DNA from: Stenocarpella maydis
Taxonomy: Eukaryota > Ascomycota > Sordariomycetes > Diaporthales > Diaporthaceae
DNA: 64,000 bases
Direction of reading: 5' to 3'
Assembly: GCA_002270565.1 (NCBI GenBank)
Contig: NQMI01000008.1
Coordinates: 562,807 to 626,806 of the forward strand
Shown here: piece after piece, positions 12,454-23,468 of the stretch
Layout of the letters: each line of letters starts with the position of its first letter
How positions within the stretch are numbered: the stretch's first letter is position 1
The notes under the pieces: model-generated
What the model was told of the DNA's origin: nothing
Database searches by the model: none
Seen by the model: only the letters and a program-made list of their open reading frames with translations
Translations under genes and position numbers: made by a program

Positions 12454-13491
12454 CGTGCCGAACCGCCTACTTGAAGGGCTTCCTCTTGCCCACGACGGCC
12501 AGGTCGAGGGCCGGGTTGTAACTGTTGCTCACACCGCATTGATTGTTCCACAGCGGCTCATCGCTGGAGTTGGAGACCTGAAGACTCGTGAGAAGCTGAG
12601 CCCACATATCGAACCACATCTGAGTAAGCATGGCGCTCGCCAGCGATAAGAAAGGTCGCATCGGGATACGAGGTCGTCTCCTAGTGGGTGATCAGCGACA
12701 AGGTTGACCACAGCTATGCCACTTGGGGCAGTATCTTGACAGGGGTCGAGGGGCAGTGCTGTTGTAAATGCATTCCGTTTGTATCTTGTAACAACTCTGA
12801 AAGAGCCAATTTATTCTGCGGAAGAGGATTGTGTGATGTGAGTTTCGGAATGGCCTCGTCAAAATGGCACTGCAGTATTTGTATGTATTGGATTGGACTG
12901 AACCGTGCGACGGTCGGGAGGAATTAGCCGGGTGTATCTAGCTGCTCTTGTGCATGTTTCTATCCCAGGTGCTGCAAGTCAGTAGGATAGTTATTGCCAG
13001 TCTTGAAATCAAACGAGCATTAAGACGAGAACTTATCAACTATCGTTTGATACTGTAGGCCAAGCAGCGGGTCATGGACAACTTTTCTGCCAGGCCGCCA
13101 TGCTCAGGGGCACAACTCCAACACGCTACACAGCTACGAATCTGTTGGGGCCCAAACAGAGCCATGGGGAAGGGAGAAAGAACCTCTCAGTCACCAGAAG
13201 TCCAAGGTAGGAGCTTTCGTTTTATCTGCAAGCATCTGACAGTGCTGGGGACTCGCCACTGCATCACAAAGCCGGAAAGTCGAGACTGAGATGTAAGTGT
13301 TTCTTTGGCAGATCCCCCACATTTCAACAGCTGGTTTCTTTGTTTCCCCCTCGAAACAGGCACTCTCATAGTGTGCTGCCTGCTTCTGCTTCGTTCAAGA
13401 GACCCCCCAGTCGACATTCTGGCCTCTACCAGTCACGTCACTACCTACCAACTGGGTGCAAAATATCTTGATTTTCTGAGCAATCTCGAAA
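12454..13491. other. Intergenic region between divergent genes
   Basis: About 1 kb between the peroxidase and the coiled-coil gene. It should contain both promoters. I see no additional coding region, RNA gene or repeat. Confidence 0.55.
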
Positions 13492-14481
13492 ATGGTGGAC
13501 CGTCCTCCAGAGGTCAAGGTATGTTGAGGTCATCCCCTTTCCCCCGCTACAACACTGACGACTGTGATGCAGATGGGCAAACTTGCCCAGAAGTTCAACC
13601 TCGGTCAGCAAAAACGAAAGCATGACCAGCGGGCGTCAGTTCCAGATGAGCCTAGGAGGCCAGGCTTTCCGGCGAGCCAGTCACATCCAGTCCAGTCTGC
13701 AGGATCACAGGTACTGCGTCGCAATGACAGCTCTAACGTTTCAATGGAGCCTCTTGCTATTGCTGTTAGATCACCGGATGGCCACAGATCCCTTCGTGCT
13801 CCGTCTTTCGGTAATTCTTCTAGATCAGCACCCACAGGGTGCACCGCTCCTGCTGTTAGTAACGCTGAGCCATACGCGCTTGATCAAGATACCTATGTAT
13901 CGCATGACTGACAGATCTATCATCAATCATCCCAGCTGTCCATGGAAATCGACAACCCAGAGCCACCCACTCCAGAGCAGCGACAGCTTCTGGAACTCGA
14001 GCATCGCCTGAACGCAGCAAACCAGAGGGTGCGAGACTTGGAGGATGATGCGAGAATCAAGGCTGAGGAGCTCCTGGTAGCCAGAACCCAAGCCAGGATC
14101 GACATCGATCAAGAGATCATTAGACTCCAGCAAGAGGTCGAGACCCTGGGAGAGCATGAGGACAGACTCATCCGTGAGCTTGTATCATCAGAGTCCAAGC
14201 TCAAGGATCTGAAGATCACGGAGAGAGACCTGAAGAGAAGACTCTCTCACTTCCACACAATATACTGCTTGAAACATGCTTACGGGGACCACATCAAGAA
14301 GATGAACCACACCAAGCAGTGCACAGCAAAGCGTCTTCACGACAAGTTCCTGGAGGCTGAGACCGAGTACATGGCAACAGCATTCGACCTCTACGAGTAC
14401 CTTGAGGCAAACGGCCTTCAGGAGACTCTGCCCCCAGACGTGAAGGCTTGGCTCGCCCAGTCCAAGGGAAGCAAGACCTAA
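13492..14481 (+). CDS. Coiled-coil protein of unknown function (about 236 aa)
   Basis: My model uses exons 13492-13518, 13573-13710 and 13936-14481, all joining in phase 0, for 236 residues. The C-terminal 170 residues form a heptad-rich coiled coil (LLELEHRLNAANQRVRDLED, then IIRLQQEVETLGEHEDRLIR) followed by a helical end with FHTIYCLKHAYGDHIKKMNH. The N-terminus begins MVDRPPEVKMGKLAQKFNLG and is polar. There is no enzymatic motif or signal peptide, and I do not recognise the family. The second intron is long (225 bp) and contains internal AG/GT pairs, so a small extra exon between 13770 and 13850 is possible; the coiled-coil exon itself is secure. Confidence 0.7.
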
Positions 14482-15657
14482 GGGGTCACAGTCTGAAGGA
14501 GCCACACATAGCCGCGGGCTAAATCGACGAACTAACTGTTATGTTTGTGATTCAGGATACTCATGGTCATTTGCTGGAGAAAGCTTCCCGTGCATCTGGC
14601 TTGGGCCCAAATATAAGAGGGAGTGTGGTTTCAAGGATGCTAGGCAACGTGGGAGCCTCTGTGGGCTCCAAATAGGGCAGAATTCTGGCTCCCCAACACG
14701 ACCAGCCTGTCATCTCAGAATTTAAAGGTATCCAGACACCATAAAATGAATTCTGGGGCTCCCAACTGGCAGAGCATACAGCTGGTTGAAGGGAGATTCT
14801 GTTTAGCACAATCCTGCATAATTTCTCACTGACTTCAGGAGAGGCTTGTGTCTAGTCATTCACAATATGCACCCCCTTACCCAATACTGCCACTTGAACT
14901 CTTTTTCAGCTAAGTATCCATGGATTCGTTGCCAACCCACTTGTACATTGTAGGCAGAATAAGCCAAAGCCATACAGGACAGCAGCACTTGAGATACTAA
15001 TTTCCTACCACGACGAAGAAAAATTGCCGACGCAGTCCCGTGGTAAATTCCATTCGCAACCTCTGCATAAGGAGTTGTAGTATCATCACACAAACTGCTG
15101 ACACATGTCTCAGATTGGAGAGCTGTGGGCTAGGCCTACTCATGGCTTGGTAACAGTGGAATATGGCGTCGGGATGGTGGGATTCCTACAGCCTGGAAAC
15201 ATTCCCAATGTACGAGTTGAAGTCCAAGCTCCAGCAAGACTGGTCGGAACAAAGAAGCACGTGTGAAATCAAGGGGCCCAGGGCGCGGAACGTTTCCTAA
15301 GGGGACCATGGTCCAGTCATTCGAAGTGGTCTCTCTAGGCTCCACGTAAATGGTTGCTCAGTCCCATGGTTCGCATCCACGTACTTTGCCACGGGCTAAG
15401 TATCAAGGTGCTTGGAAAAACGCATTGCTAGTGCTAGTGCTGACGAGAAGCCCGCAGTTGCTGAGATCAAGGTTGCACAGGTTGCACATGTGTGGGCATG
15501 TGTGGGCATCTTGACCCCGCGCTGGCAATCCCAGTGGAGTTATAGTGATCTTAAAACAAGACGGGTCCGACGACAGTTGATGCGGTCACCAGCAAACATT
15601 AGGCGGCACGAAGAAGCCGATTGAAGACAGTGACCGCTGAAACTACTACAGTTCGAG
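14482..15657. other. Intergenic region, nothing recognised
   Basis: Only short open frames without splice partners are seen, and no repeat or RNA gene. Confidence 0.5.
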
Positions 15658-17412
15658 ATGCTTGTGAGTACGGCTGACCTCAGTATTAATTACTTCCTTG
15701 CCTAGGATCCTGCTAAGAAATACAAGCAACGAAGTCTCGTCAAGGGGTTGTGGATATTGGCATCCCTTGCTATCAGCATTGACGGGTATGACGCTGGAAG
15801 AAGTGAGAATGGCACGGAGACTTCTCTTCGGAGAGCGCAGCTTCCTGCAAGGGGACTCTCAAGCTAGGATTCCAATATCACTGCCTTTTGTCGACGAGTT
15901 GGGCCCGCAACTCTCTCCGGAGGCATCGGTTACCCTGATTGGCTCCGATGGATTCGACGAACTGATCGTGAGGTGGACTGCTTGGGAAGCACCGAACTTC
16001 ATCGCAACAGTCCAAGTCTATACTGAGCAGGACGTTAGCAATACGGTAAAGGCTATAATCCAAATGGGGTCCGTAACCGGAAGATTGACCATAAAGCTCA
16101 AATCAAAACCTCAAACAAATTCAAACTCCCGTGGCTGGCAGTGTCCGGCCGCCATGGTGGCATTGTATCGCTGGGCAAGCTGAACGCCGGCGTGCAGATC
16201 ACCACGGATCATCTCGACAGCCTCGTAATTAGCTCCGATGGCAAAACTGCCACTATTGGTGGGGGGATCAGCTCATGAGCGGTGACAAGCGCGTTATGGG
16301 ATAAAGGGAAATGGACAAGTTTGTATCCCATGGAAGCCCGTCCGTGGAGTAATCTGCTGACGATGTGGTCTTTAGCTACGGGCTCTTGTGAATGCACATC
16401 GCTTGCCGGCCCAATGCTCGGCGGTGGACATGGATTTCTACAGAACCGCTATGGCCTTGCCCTGGACAACCTCATCTCTGCGAGAGTTGCGCTCGGAAAC
16501 GGGAGTGTCGTGACAGTCAGCGACGAGACAAACTCAGATCTATTTTGGGCTCTTCGAGGGGCTGGCCATAATTTCGGAATTGTCACCGAAGTCGAGTATA
16601 GGCTCCACGATGTCCCCCCTGGGGGCAAATGGGTCTTCGCCGACATGTTCTTCACTGCGGACAAGGTCGAGGAAGTCTTCAAGGTCACGAACGACATCAG
16701 CAATGAAGGGGACCAGCCGATCGAGATCGTCAGTTTCATAGAATATCGGAAGCTGCCTTCGATCGACCCGGTGAACCCGGTCATCGAGCTCATGTTCCTA
16801 TACGAAGGTACCGCTGAGGAAGCTGAAGAGTACCTCGGCTTGTATAGGGCGATCAGTACAGTGTCAGCCACACTGGTGGACGCGGAATACCCAGACTTTG
16901 CGAGGCTCGTGCGCTTCAGCAGACAAGACGCTTCTTGCTCCGAAGGCCAACTTCATGTGCAGCGATTTCCAGCGAATTTGGAAGTCTACAACGTTACGAC
17001 CCAGAGAGATCTGCTAATCAAGTTCGGCGAAATGGTCGCCGCCAATCCTTTCCTCATCAACTCGTTCTATATATTCGAGAACTACGGTTACACAGCGGTA
17101 AAGACGGTCCTGGATGAGTCGACTGCCTACCCGGATCATTTCAATGGTCACCTCATAGCTCCTTGTCTCATATACACCGATAGTACCCCGGAAAACGACG
17201 AAATCGCCAGGCAGGCTGGTGAGCAATTGCGCTCTCTAGCAGTGGGCGGTCGGCAGGACGGGAGACTATATGCGTATGTGAACTACGCAAATGGTTACGA
17301 GATACTACAGGAGCTGTATGGACATGACGCTTGGAGACTTGAGAAGTTGAGGAGTCTCAAGCGAGCATATGCTGCCGACTCACGCTTGAATTTCTATGCA
17401 CCTATAGTCTAG
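15658..17412 (+). pseudogene. Berberine-bridge-type FAD-dependent oxidoreductase, probably a recent pseudogene
   Basis: The reading starts at ATG 15658, with an intron at 15664-15705, a hydrophobic signal-like stretch (GLWILASLAISIDG) and probably a second intron at 15786-15867. It then covers a full FAD-binding oxidase of the berberine bridge family: SVTLIGSDGFDELIVRWTAW, then LPWLAVSGRHGGIVSLGKLN, IGGGIS, GSCECTSLAGPMLGGGHGFL and a BBE C-terminal domain ending WRLEKLRSLKRAYAADSRLN. A further phase-1 intron at 16318-16374 (GTTTGT..TTTAG, branch CTGAC) restores the usual GKWTTTGSCEC junction. Two lesions stand out: an in-frame TGA at 16276-16278 inside the conserved FAD domain, and no splice pair near 16045-16100 that keeps frame between QDVSNT and NKFKLPW. 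The C-terminal 345 codons are intact, so decay looks recent. Sequencing error is the main alternative. Confidence 0.75.
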
Positions 17413-17553
17413 ACTTAAAGAACTGGCAATGTAGGCACATTTAGTCACTTGTGGGGGGGTTTTCCCTGGCTATATCATGCAATCTGCTCTCGCTGGGCCT
17501 ACCTACCTAGAAACGTACCGTGCAAAAACTGACTGATCGCAGATACAGAATCT

Positions 17554-18477
17554 ATGCAAACTAATGTAGCTATACCCAGAGTGATGCGATCACGAATTTC
17601 GCAGCTTCCAAAGGGCAAATACTACGATGTCACAAGCTCATGGTATAACCAGCTGCCGGGCTGGGTTTCCTCAGGCAGCTGGAAAAACAGCACACTTGCA
17701 GCCGCCATTCAAGCACACATCACCAGCGAGGTCATTCACTACAAGGGCAAATGTTACGCCTGGGACGTAGTCAACAAAGCGCTCGAGGATTATGGAACCT
17801 ACCGGGCCAGCGGCTTCTATAACACCATGGGAACCTTCTAACTCCCGGTTGCCTTTGCCGCCGCAGCCGCTGCGCACCCGGCTGCCAGACTCTACTGTCA
17901 GTCCTTGGCGCTTCACGGCGCTGTCTTGTGTCGTACAAGACATGTTGCCTTCCACCGAAACCGCAGGCCTATCTAAATTGTCATTTAGTAACCACTGATG
18001 AACAGAAAATGACTACACCATTGAGTACTCTGGAGCGAAGTCTACGGCAGCTATGAACCCAACCAAGACCATCCAGGCCGCGGGAGCCAATATCGACCGT
18101 GTCGGCATGACTGTGTGGGACTTTACCGACAAACACTCGTGGATCTGTGAACATTCTCCGGGCAGGGCGATGCGTGTCTCGACTGGACGGACTTCACCAC
18201 CAAGCCGGCGTATGACAACGTGAAGAAGCTACTGGAGGCCGCGGTGGGGACTCCGGTGCCAACAAGTACGGCGACCACGCCGTCTAGCAGCACTACGAGG
18301 GTGTCGGTGGCTACGACGGTTTACTCTGCCACCGCCACGAGCATCAACGCCACGGCGCATTAGAGCCAGTGCGGTGGGCTTAGTTGGACTGGCCTGACGG
18401 TCTGCGAATCGCCGTACACTTGCACCGTCTTGAATCCCTACTATAGTCAATACCTACAAGGTGCAAACACGGAGTGA
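17554..18477 (+). pseudogene. Decayed GH10 endo-xylanase with C-terminal CBM1 cellulose-binding module
   Basis: Fragments in changing frames match a GH10 xylanase plus fungal CBM1. From 17641 comes [20 protein letters not shown], then [20 protein letters not shown], where the family's acid/base Glu after WDVVN is Lys. A TAA follows at 17839-17841, then LPVAFAAAAAAHPAARLY. After an intron-like gap, NDYTIEYSGAKSTAAMNPTK and ANIDRVG fuse directly to MTVWDFTDKHSW (18108-18152). About a hundred residues that should lie between, including the nucleophile Glu, are missing. A 1-nt loss then shifts frame into FSGQGDACLDWTDFTTKPAY and a Thr/Ser linker. TAG at 18361 sits where CBM1 should begin ([20 protein letters not shown]), and the last CBM1 Cys is Tyr. 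No functional enzyme can be made. Confidence 0.9.
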
Positions 18478-19099
18478 GGGAGATGCTGTATGCCACAGGA
18501 TTCTATCCATACAGATAATGCTAGGGATTTGACTCAAACAAAGTGATGGTTCCCGATGAGCGAGTAATGGTCTAGGGTGACCACTGAGCAATTTTAGCAC
18601 CTATCTCAGAAGAAATCGGATACTCGCACCTGCAGAAACGGATGGCACACCTTTCATGTTGAGGAATCAGGTAAAAGTACTGGAAGCGCCAATATACTCA
18701 CTCCTGCCCATAACACCCACACCTACTACAATACTCATACCCATAACGCCCATGCCTTCACATGTCTAACACCTATACCTATGGCTCCTACATCCATGCC
18801 TGGTTGCCTCGTATAAATTATATATGCAGGCTAGGTGTAAGAAGTGGGTGGGTGACCTAAGTGTGTACCTATCTAGGTAGATAGTTATCTAGGTCGCCCC
18901 AGGGGCGAAACTTCTATATCAAGTGTACCTAGGTAGCTAAAATGTTAGCAATACACAGGTGTACTGTCATTATTTGTAGGTGCTGGTATCAAATATCTTT
19001 CAGACACCCTGGGTCCTCAACCCTGTCATCATTTTCAGGTCTGAGCGTGGTCGAGATTCCACGGTAACTTCCCAATACATAAATAAATCAAGCCGACTT
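18478..19099. other. Intergenic region with CTACCTAGGTA-type motifs and short CCCATAAC/CACC repeats
   Basis: No gene is seen. It is AT-richer than its surroundings, with degenerate repeats such as CCATAACACCCACACC and CCATAACGCCCATGCC (about 18708-18756) and several TACCTAGGTA/ATCTAGGTAG motifs (about 18865-18945). Confidence 0.55.
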
Positions 19100-20533
19100 T
19101 CAGGATTGTTCCAAGAGCCACTTGACTCCTTTTACTGTGTCCTCCACGAACTGTTTACTCGCGCCCAGGAGGGGGAAGTTGGTCCAGAAGTAATGGCCCA
19201 GCCCCGGATAAACATCAAGCTTCGTCTTGATCCCTGACTCCTCCCTGAGAATACGCTCATAAATGAGAGCCTCGTCCCGGAGCGGGTCCAGGCCGCAGAC
19301 CTGGAAGTAAGCTGGTGGCAAGCCGGCGTGGCCTCTACGTTTATTTCGGTAGAGAAACGGAATGAACAAGGGATTGCTCGTGTCCGCACCCACTACCTCC
19401 ACCAATGTACGCGGGGTTTCACTGTCTGGGTGTAGAACCGGATCAGAGCAGGGCGTGACTGCCGGGTGGCTCAAGTACTCGGCCCGATACTGCTCGGGCA
19501 TCTCTTTAGGTGGCATAAGGCACTGCAGCATTGGGAGTCAGTTTTCAAAGAATTATAGAAGGAATTTCATGTAAAGACAGCGTGGATAAGGCCATAGCAT
19601 GGCCATGGCATCTGAGTCCCAGGCTCCGGACGGGGATTGATTATTATTCCCAAGCGGGTTACAAATAACCTCGGAGGGTGCTTACTGTGATCGCGGGAAC
19701 GCAGAGGTATTGTCCGGTAAGCGGAGGGTCCAGCTCGTTGTCCCTGGCCAGGTGGGCAAGAACAGCTGTAATATTGCCTCCTGCGCTGCCACCGCCAATT
19801 ATAAATCCAGCTTGAGGCGTGGCGCCTAGCGAGGAAGCGTTGTCGGCGGCCTAACATGATCAGGACGCATGTTTGAATTCTATTAATTTGAAGAGAATTG
19901 CTTACCCATTTCAGCGCGTCCCAAGAATCGTTGTGTCCGGTTGGGAACTTGTACTCTGGTGCCAGTCTACATACGTCAGCTGGCCGTGTCTTTACACTGG
20001 CTCTCCCTGATGTCGCCGATCAGAGAAATGCAGAGCATGGAAAAGGCCAGGCACACACCTGTACTCCACATTAACACAGACAGCACCTAATTCTCGGCTG
20101 ATCAAGCGACAGTTCGTCTCCTCATCCGATAGATCTCCCATAGACCAACCGCCTTCGTGGTACATGACGACCAGAGGGCTGCCACCAGCGGGAACGCGAG
20201 ACTGCTCAGGTTGGTATACACGGATCGTGATTTGGGACCCGTCTCGGACCGGTATCTTGCGGTCATGCTCCGCAACCTCCTGAATCGGCCCTGGAAGATA
20301 CCGAAGATGGTGTTTCTCGTGCAGCATGGTAGCTCTATGCTCGCGCAGAGCCAAGAAGTCTGCCCCGGGAGGAGGCTCTGGAAGTAGATTGCTCTCTAGC
20401 ATCTGTGAACAATTAGGTTGTGCTTTCGGCGAGGGCGGATTCTGGCTGGCACTTTGAGGAGTCTGCTTGCCTCTTTGAGGAGGGGGTCCATCTGCCCCAT
20501 CGCTCGGAGCTCCTCGGCTGACCGAGGCGCCAT
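19100..20533 (-). CDS. Alpha/beta hydrolase, HSL/arylacetamide-type esterase (357 aa)
   Basis: Five exons: 20453-20533, 20059-20402, 19906-19966, 19686-19850 and 19100-19522, total 357 residues. The hormone-sensitive-lipase fold is shown by the oxyanion segment VMYHEGGWSMGDLSDEE, NVEYRLAPEYKFP after the second intron, the nucleophile elbow GGGSAGGN, the Asp in GLDPLRDEA and the His in PGLGHYFW. These supply the Ser-Asp-His triad for short-chain carboxyl ester hydrolysis. No signal peptide is present, so an intracellular location is expected. The first intron (GTGCCA donor, CTAAT branch) is the weakest part of the model; without it translation could start at 20402. The gene is divergent from the SDR at 21746, a pairing often seen in detoxification or secondary-metabolite neighbourhoods, which is inference only. 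Confidence 0.85.
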
Positions 20534-21745
20534 CTTAGGCTCTGTTGCAGGTTACGATCGTTATGGAGGCCACTGGGCGATCGGAGAATGGCAGAGGTGG
20601 TATGCTTGGAGCCGGATGGTTGCTCAGTTGAGGGAAATGGTGAAGGTGGTGTTGTGCAAGTTTGGAGAAGTGCCAGCGAGTGAGATTTGTCAGCCAAGCA
20701 ATGAAGATGCTTGAATACTGAGGTATAATAGCTGGGCTACAGCTCGGTGGCACGAGTTGATACAATCAATGTCCTGAAACTAAACACAACAAAAGCATAA
20801 CTACCAAAACAAAGATAAACCAGCACTTTCCCTTGGTAATTCTACTTGTGGGAAGTAGCTTCGAGGCTACTTACTTAAGTAAGTATCGTCAGCCTGCCTC
20901 CCGTCGGTTGTAAATACCTTTAGCCCGTTTCCTCGTCTGTCTGCAGTACTGAATGGTGTCTTCAAGCCAACGGCTGCCTGCAGTTTTCTGCGCTCTGAGA
21001 CAACAACAACAAAACTTCCTCCCCTTTGGCAACCAGCCATCTCTACACATCTTCAACTACACTCTTCTCTCACGCGAAGTTCATCGACCTCGATCTTCTG
21101 TAGGGTCTTTAGAACCGGCTTAATTGTTCTCTTCAATTACAGCTGCAAGAGACGCATGACAGCCTCAGCGGCGATGAGCGCAGAAAGTTGGATCACTCTA
21201 GATATTTCATGGTCAACAAAACCTGTTGCCATTCCACAACAGGGTCTGGGGAGCAAGTGGAGACCCATACCAGACCCAACCACCTACGCACGCTTGTCAA
21301 TGTGTCGGAGAAGGCAGTCCACTCTGTTTTAGGTGTACTACATCTCTGAGGAATATAGGCTTTGAGATTGGGTTGCTGACCTGCTTCGCCACGTTGCCCG
21401 GTGCTGACCGTCAGCACAAATGGGCTGCACGTCAGCAACACCAGACACGAGGCGACATGACTGCCAATGGTTGTAAGCTTTTTTTTTTGGCCGTGCAGGG
21501 GTTGGGAACAATAAAGCACGGGAGATTTTGATGTCAAAATATCTGATAGCCCGATTTAGTATGATGTTAAATTCCCGGAGAACCTGCCACACCTGGTGGT
21601 GTGGTTTTCTGTGGTGGTCTTCCATACCGTCCTCTGTCAAGCCTACCCACCCTGCATCCGTGAGGCTTCAACGTGATCATTTACAAATCTCAGATCCCAA
21701 AGCTACAGCACTTCAAATCAGCCCTGCGTGAAGGCTGCTGCGGCC
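20534..21745. other. Intergenic region between esterase and SDR genes
   Basis: About 1.2 kb shared promoter space of the two divergent genes. It contains a small palindrome ACTTACTTAAGTAAGT (20870-20885) and a T-run near 21480. No further gene is seen. Confidence 0.5.
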
Positions 21746-22842
21746 ATGGCAATGCTACACCCGAAGAGGTGGACACAAATCTTCCCGCCGGCTCCAACAT
21801 TTGGGGAGAAGGACGTGGGACGCCAGAAGGGTAAGGTGTTTATCGTGACGGGCGGGAACCAGGGCGTCGGTTTCGAGCTGTGCAAGATGCTCCGGGGCAC
21901 GGATGCCACGGTGTATATCGCCTCTCGATCCAAGGTCGGTCTTGTTCCCGCATGCGGTCCCCGTAGCACCCCTTTCATGAGGGCGAGAACAGCCAGCCCA
22001 CTACTGACTCTTTCCCGTAGCATCGCGTTGACACGGCCATCGAGACACTCAGGTGCATGAAGCCCGAACCTGAGCATCCGGCCGTCTTTAAGCCTCTCCT
22101 CCTCGACCTCAACGACTTGAACTCGGTTCGGACCGCAGCCTCAGAATTCGCTGTACAGGAGAATCGGCTCGACATCCTCTGGAACAACGCGGGCATCGGT
22201 GCCGACTCGGTGCCGGTCCAGTCCAAGACAGCTCAGGGCCTGGAGAAGTTCGTGGGGATGCACTGCGTTGCCGCACTCCTCTTCACTCAACTCCTCCTGC
22301 CCCAGCTCCAGCATGCGGCGAGAACATCCCACCCGGGTACGGTGCGTGTGGTGTGGCTGTCAAGCATCATGGCCGAGTCCCACGTGCCCGCTGAGGGTAT
22401 TGACTTCAGCCTGCTGGCTGCCGGCTGTCCGAATGGAAGACGCAATTATGCAAGGTCCAAAGCTGGGAATTGGGTTCTTGCCCATGAGTATGCCCGCAGG
22501 TATGGACGGTACGGCATTGTTAGTGTCGCGGCAAATCCGGGCAACCTGAAGACAAATGCCTTCCAAGGCGCCCCGTCCAGGTTTATGGCTGTTGCGGACC
22601 GCCTTTTCCTTTACGATCCGAAATTTGGTGGGTACACAGAATTATATGCAGGCTTCTCACCGGACATCACTCTGGAGAACAATGGGGCGTACATCATTCC
22701 ATTCGGTAGGGTCCAGCCGGAGGAACAGGTTGGCCGGCCGGATATGCTTGAAAAGCTGAAGTCAGAGGATGACAATCTGGGAGAAAACTTTTGGAGGTGG
22801 TGTGAGAACCAGGCGAGCTTGACAGCAGCAGCGGGGGCATGA
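21746..22842 (+). CDS. Short-chain dehydrogenase/reductase, retinol-dehydrogenase-like (336 aa)
   Basis: Exons 21746-21934 and 22021-22842 (intron GTCGGT..CCGTAG with CTACTGAC branch) encode 336 residues. The classical SDR pattern is complete: nucleotide-binding TGGNQGVGFEL, LLLDLNDLNSV, LWNNAGIG, catalytic Ser in VVWLSSIMAE, the YxxxK pair in YARSKAGNW and the PG motif in AANPGNLKTNAF. It should oxidise or reduce an alcohol/carbonyl with NAD(P)H; the substrate cannot be read from sequence. No targeting signal is present. GTG at 21728 is in frame, but ATG 21746 is the first ATG. The C-terminal part carries an extra WRWCENQ segment, common in the larger fungal retinol-dehydrogenase-like group. 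Confidence 0.87.
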
Positions 22843-23468
22843 CAATCATTGGAGTGGCGAAGAGTAGCATGGTGACGCTGGGGCTGCTGCTTGCATTCAA
22901 TGTTGGTCCTGAAGGGAGGCTGCCACTGCAAAGGCTCAACGGCACAGGCTCCACTGAGAAATATGATAAACTAATTGATCCACTCTAAAGCAGTCACCAT
23001 CTATCTACCCACTCAGCTTTCCAGGACCAACTACCTAGGTACTTAATTATAGTAAGTAGGTACCTACCCAAGTAGGTAGTATAAGGAATCAAGCGTATTG
23101 TCTATCATAAATCCTTATATCCGCCCTCTAAAATACCGTGTCTTGGAACCGATTAATACAACTTAGAGCCCTTTAACACGCCCTAGAGAAACGGGTCTGT
23201 AAGCGCTTAAAGGAAAAGGCCTTTACATACCCAGGGGAAGCCCCTCTATAAATGCTCTCATCTCCCGAGTAGCAGGTTTTTTAATGCAACGGTGTTCCAC
23301 TATCCAAATCAGGCGATGACTCTGGGTCGGTTGGAGCCAACTTCGCGGCGCAAGCGGCCGGCATCACTCCTCGGGCAGGTGTCCTTGTTTGGCCCAGCCT
23401 GCAACATGTACCTATCCAGGAGATAGTATGGGACCGCCATCGCACCGCAAAGGGGTCTCATGCGACGA
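22843..23468. other. Intergenic region between convergent genes
   Basis: This holds the 3' flanks of the SDR and the polyphosphatase. A cluster of CTACCTAGGTAC/AGTAGGTACCTACC palindromic motifs lies at about 23030-23080. No gene is seen. Confidence 0.55.

Noticed and set aside
15868..15900. Frameshift from an extra T at 15886-15889 and a TAG at 15865 in the FAD oxidase
   Set aside because: An intron at 15786-15867 (GTATGA..GCTAG) removes the TAG and restores the frame directly into LPFVDELGPQL, so no lesion is needed here.
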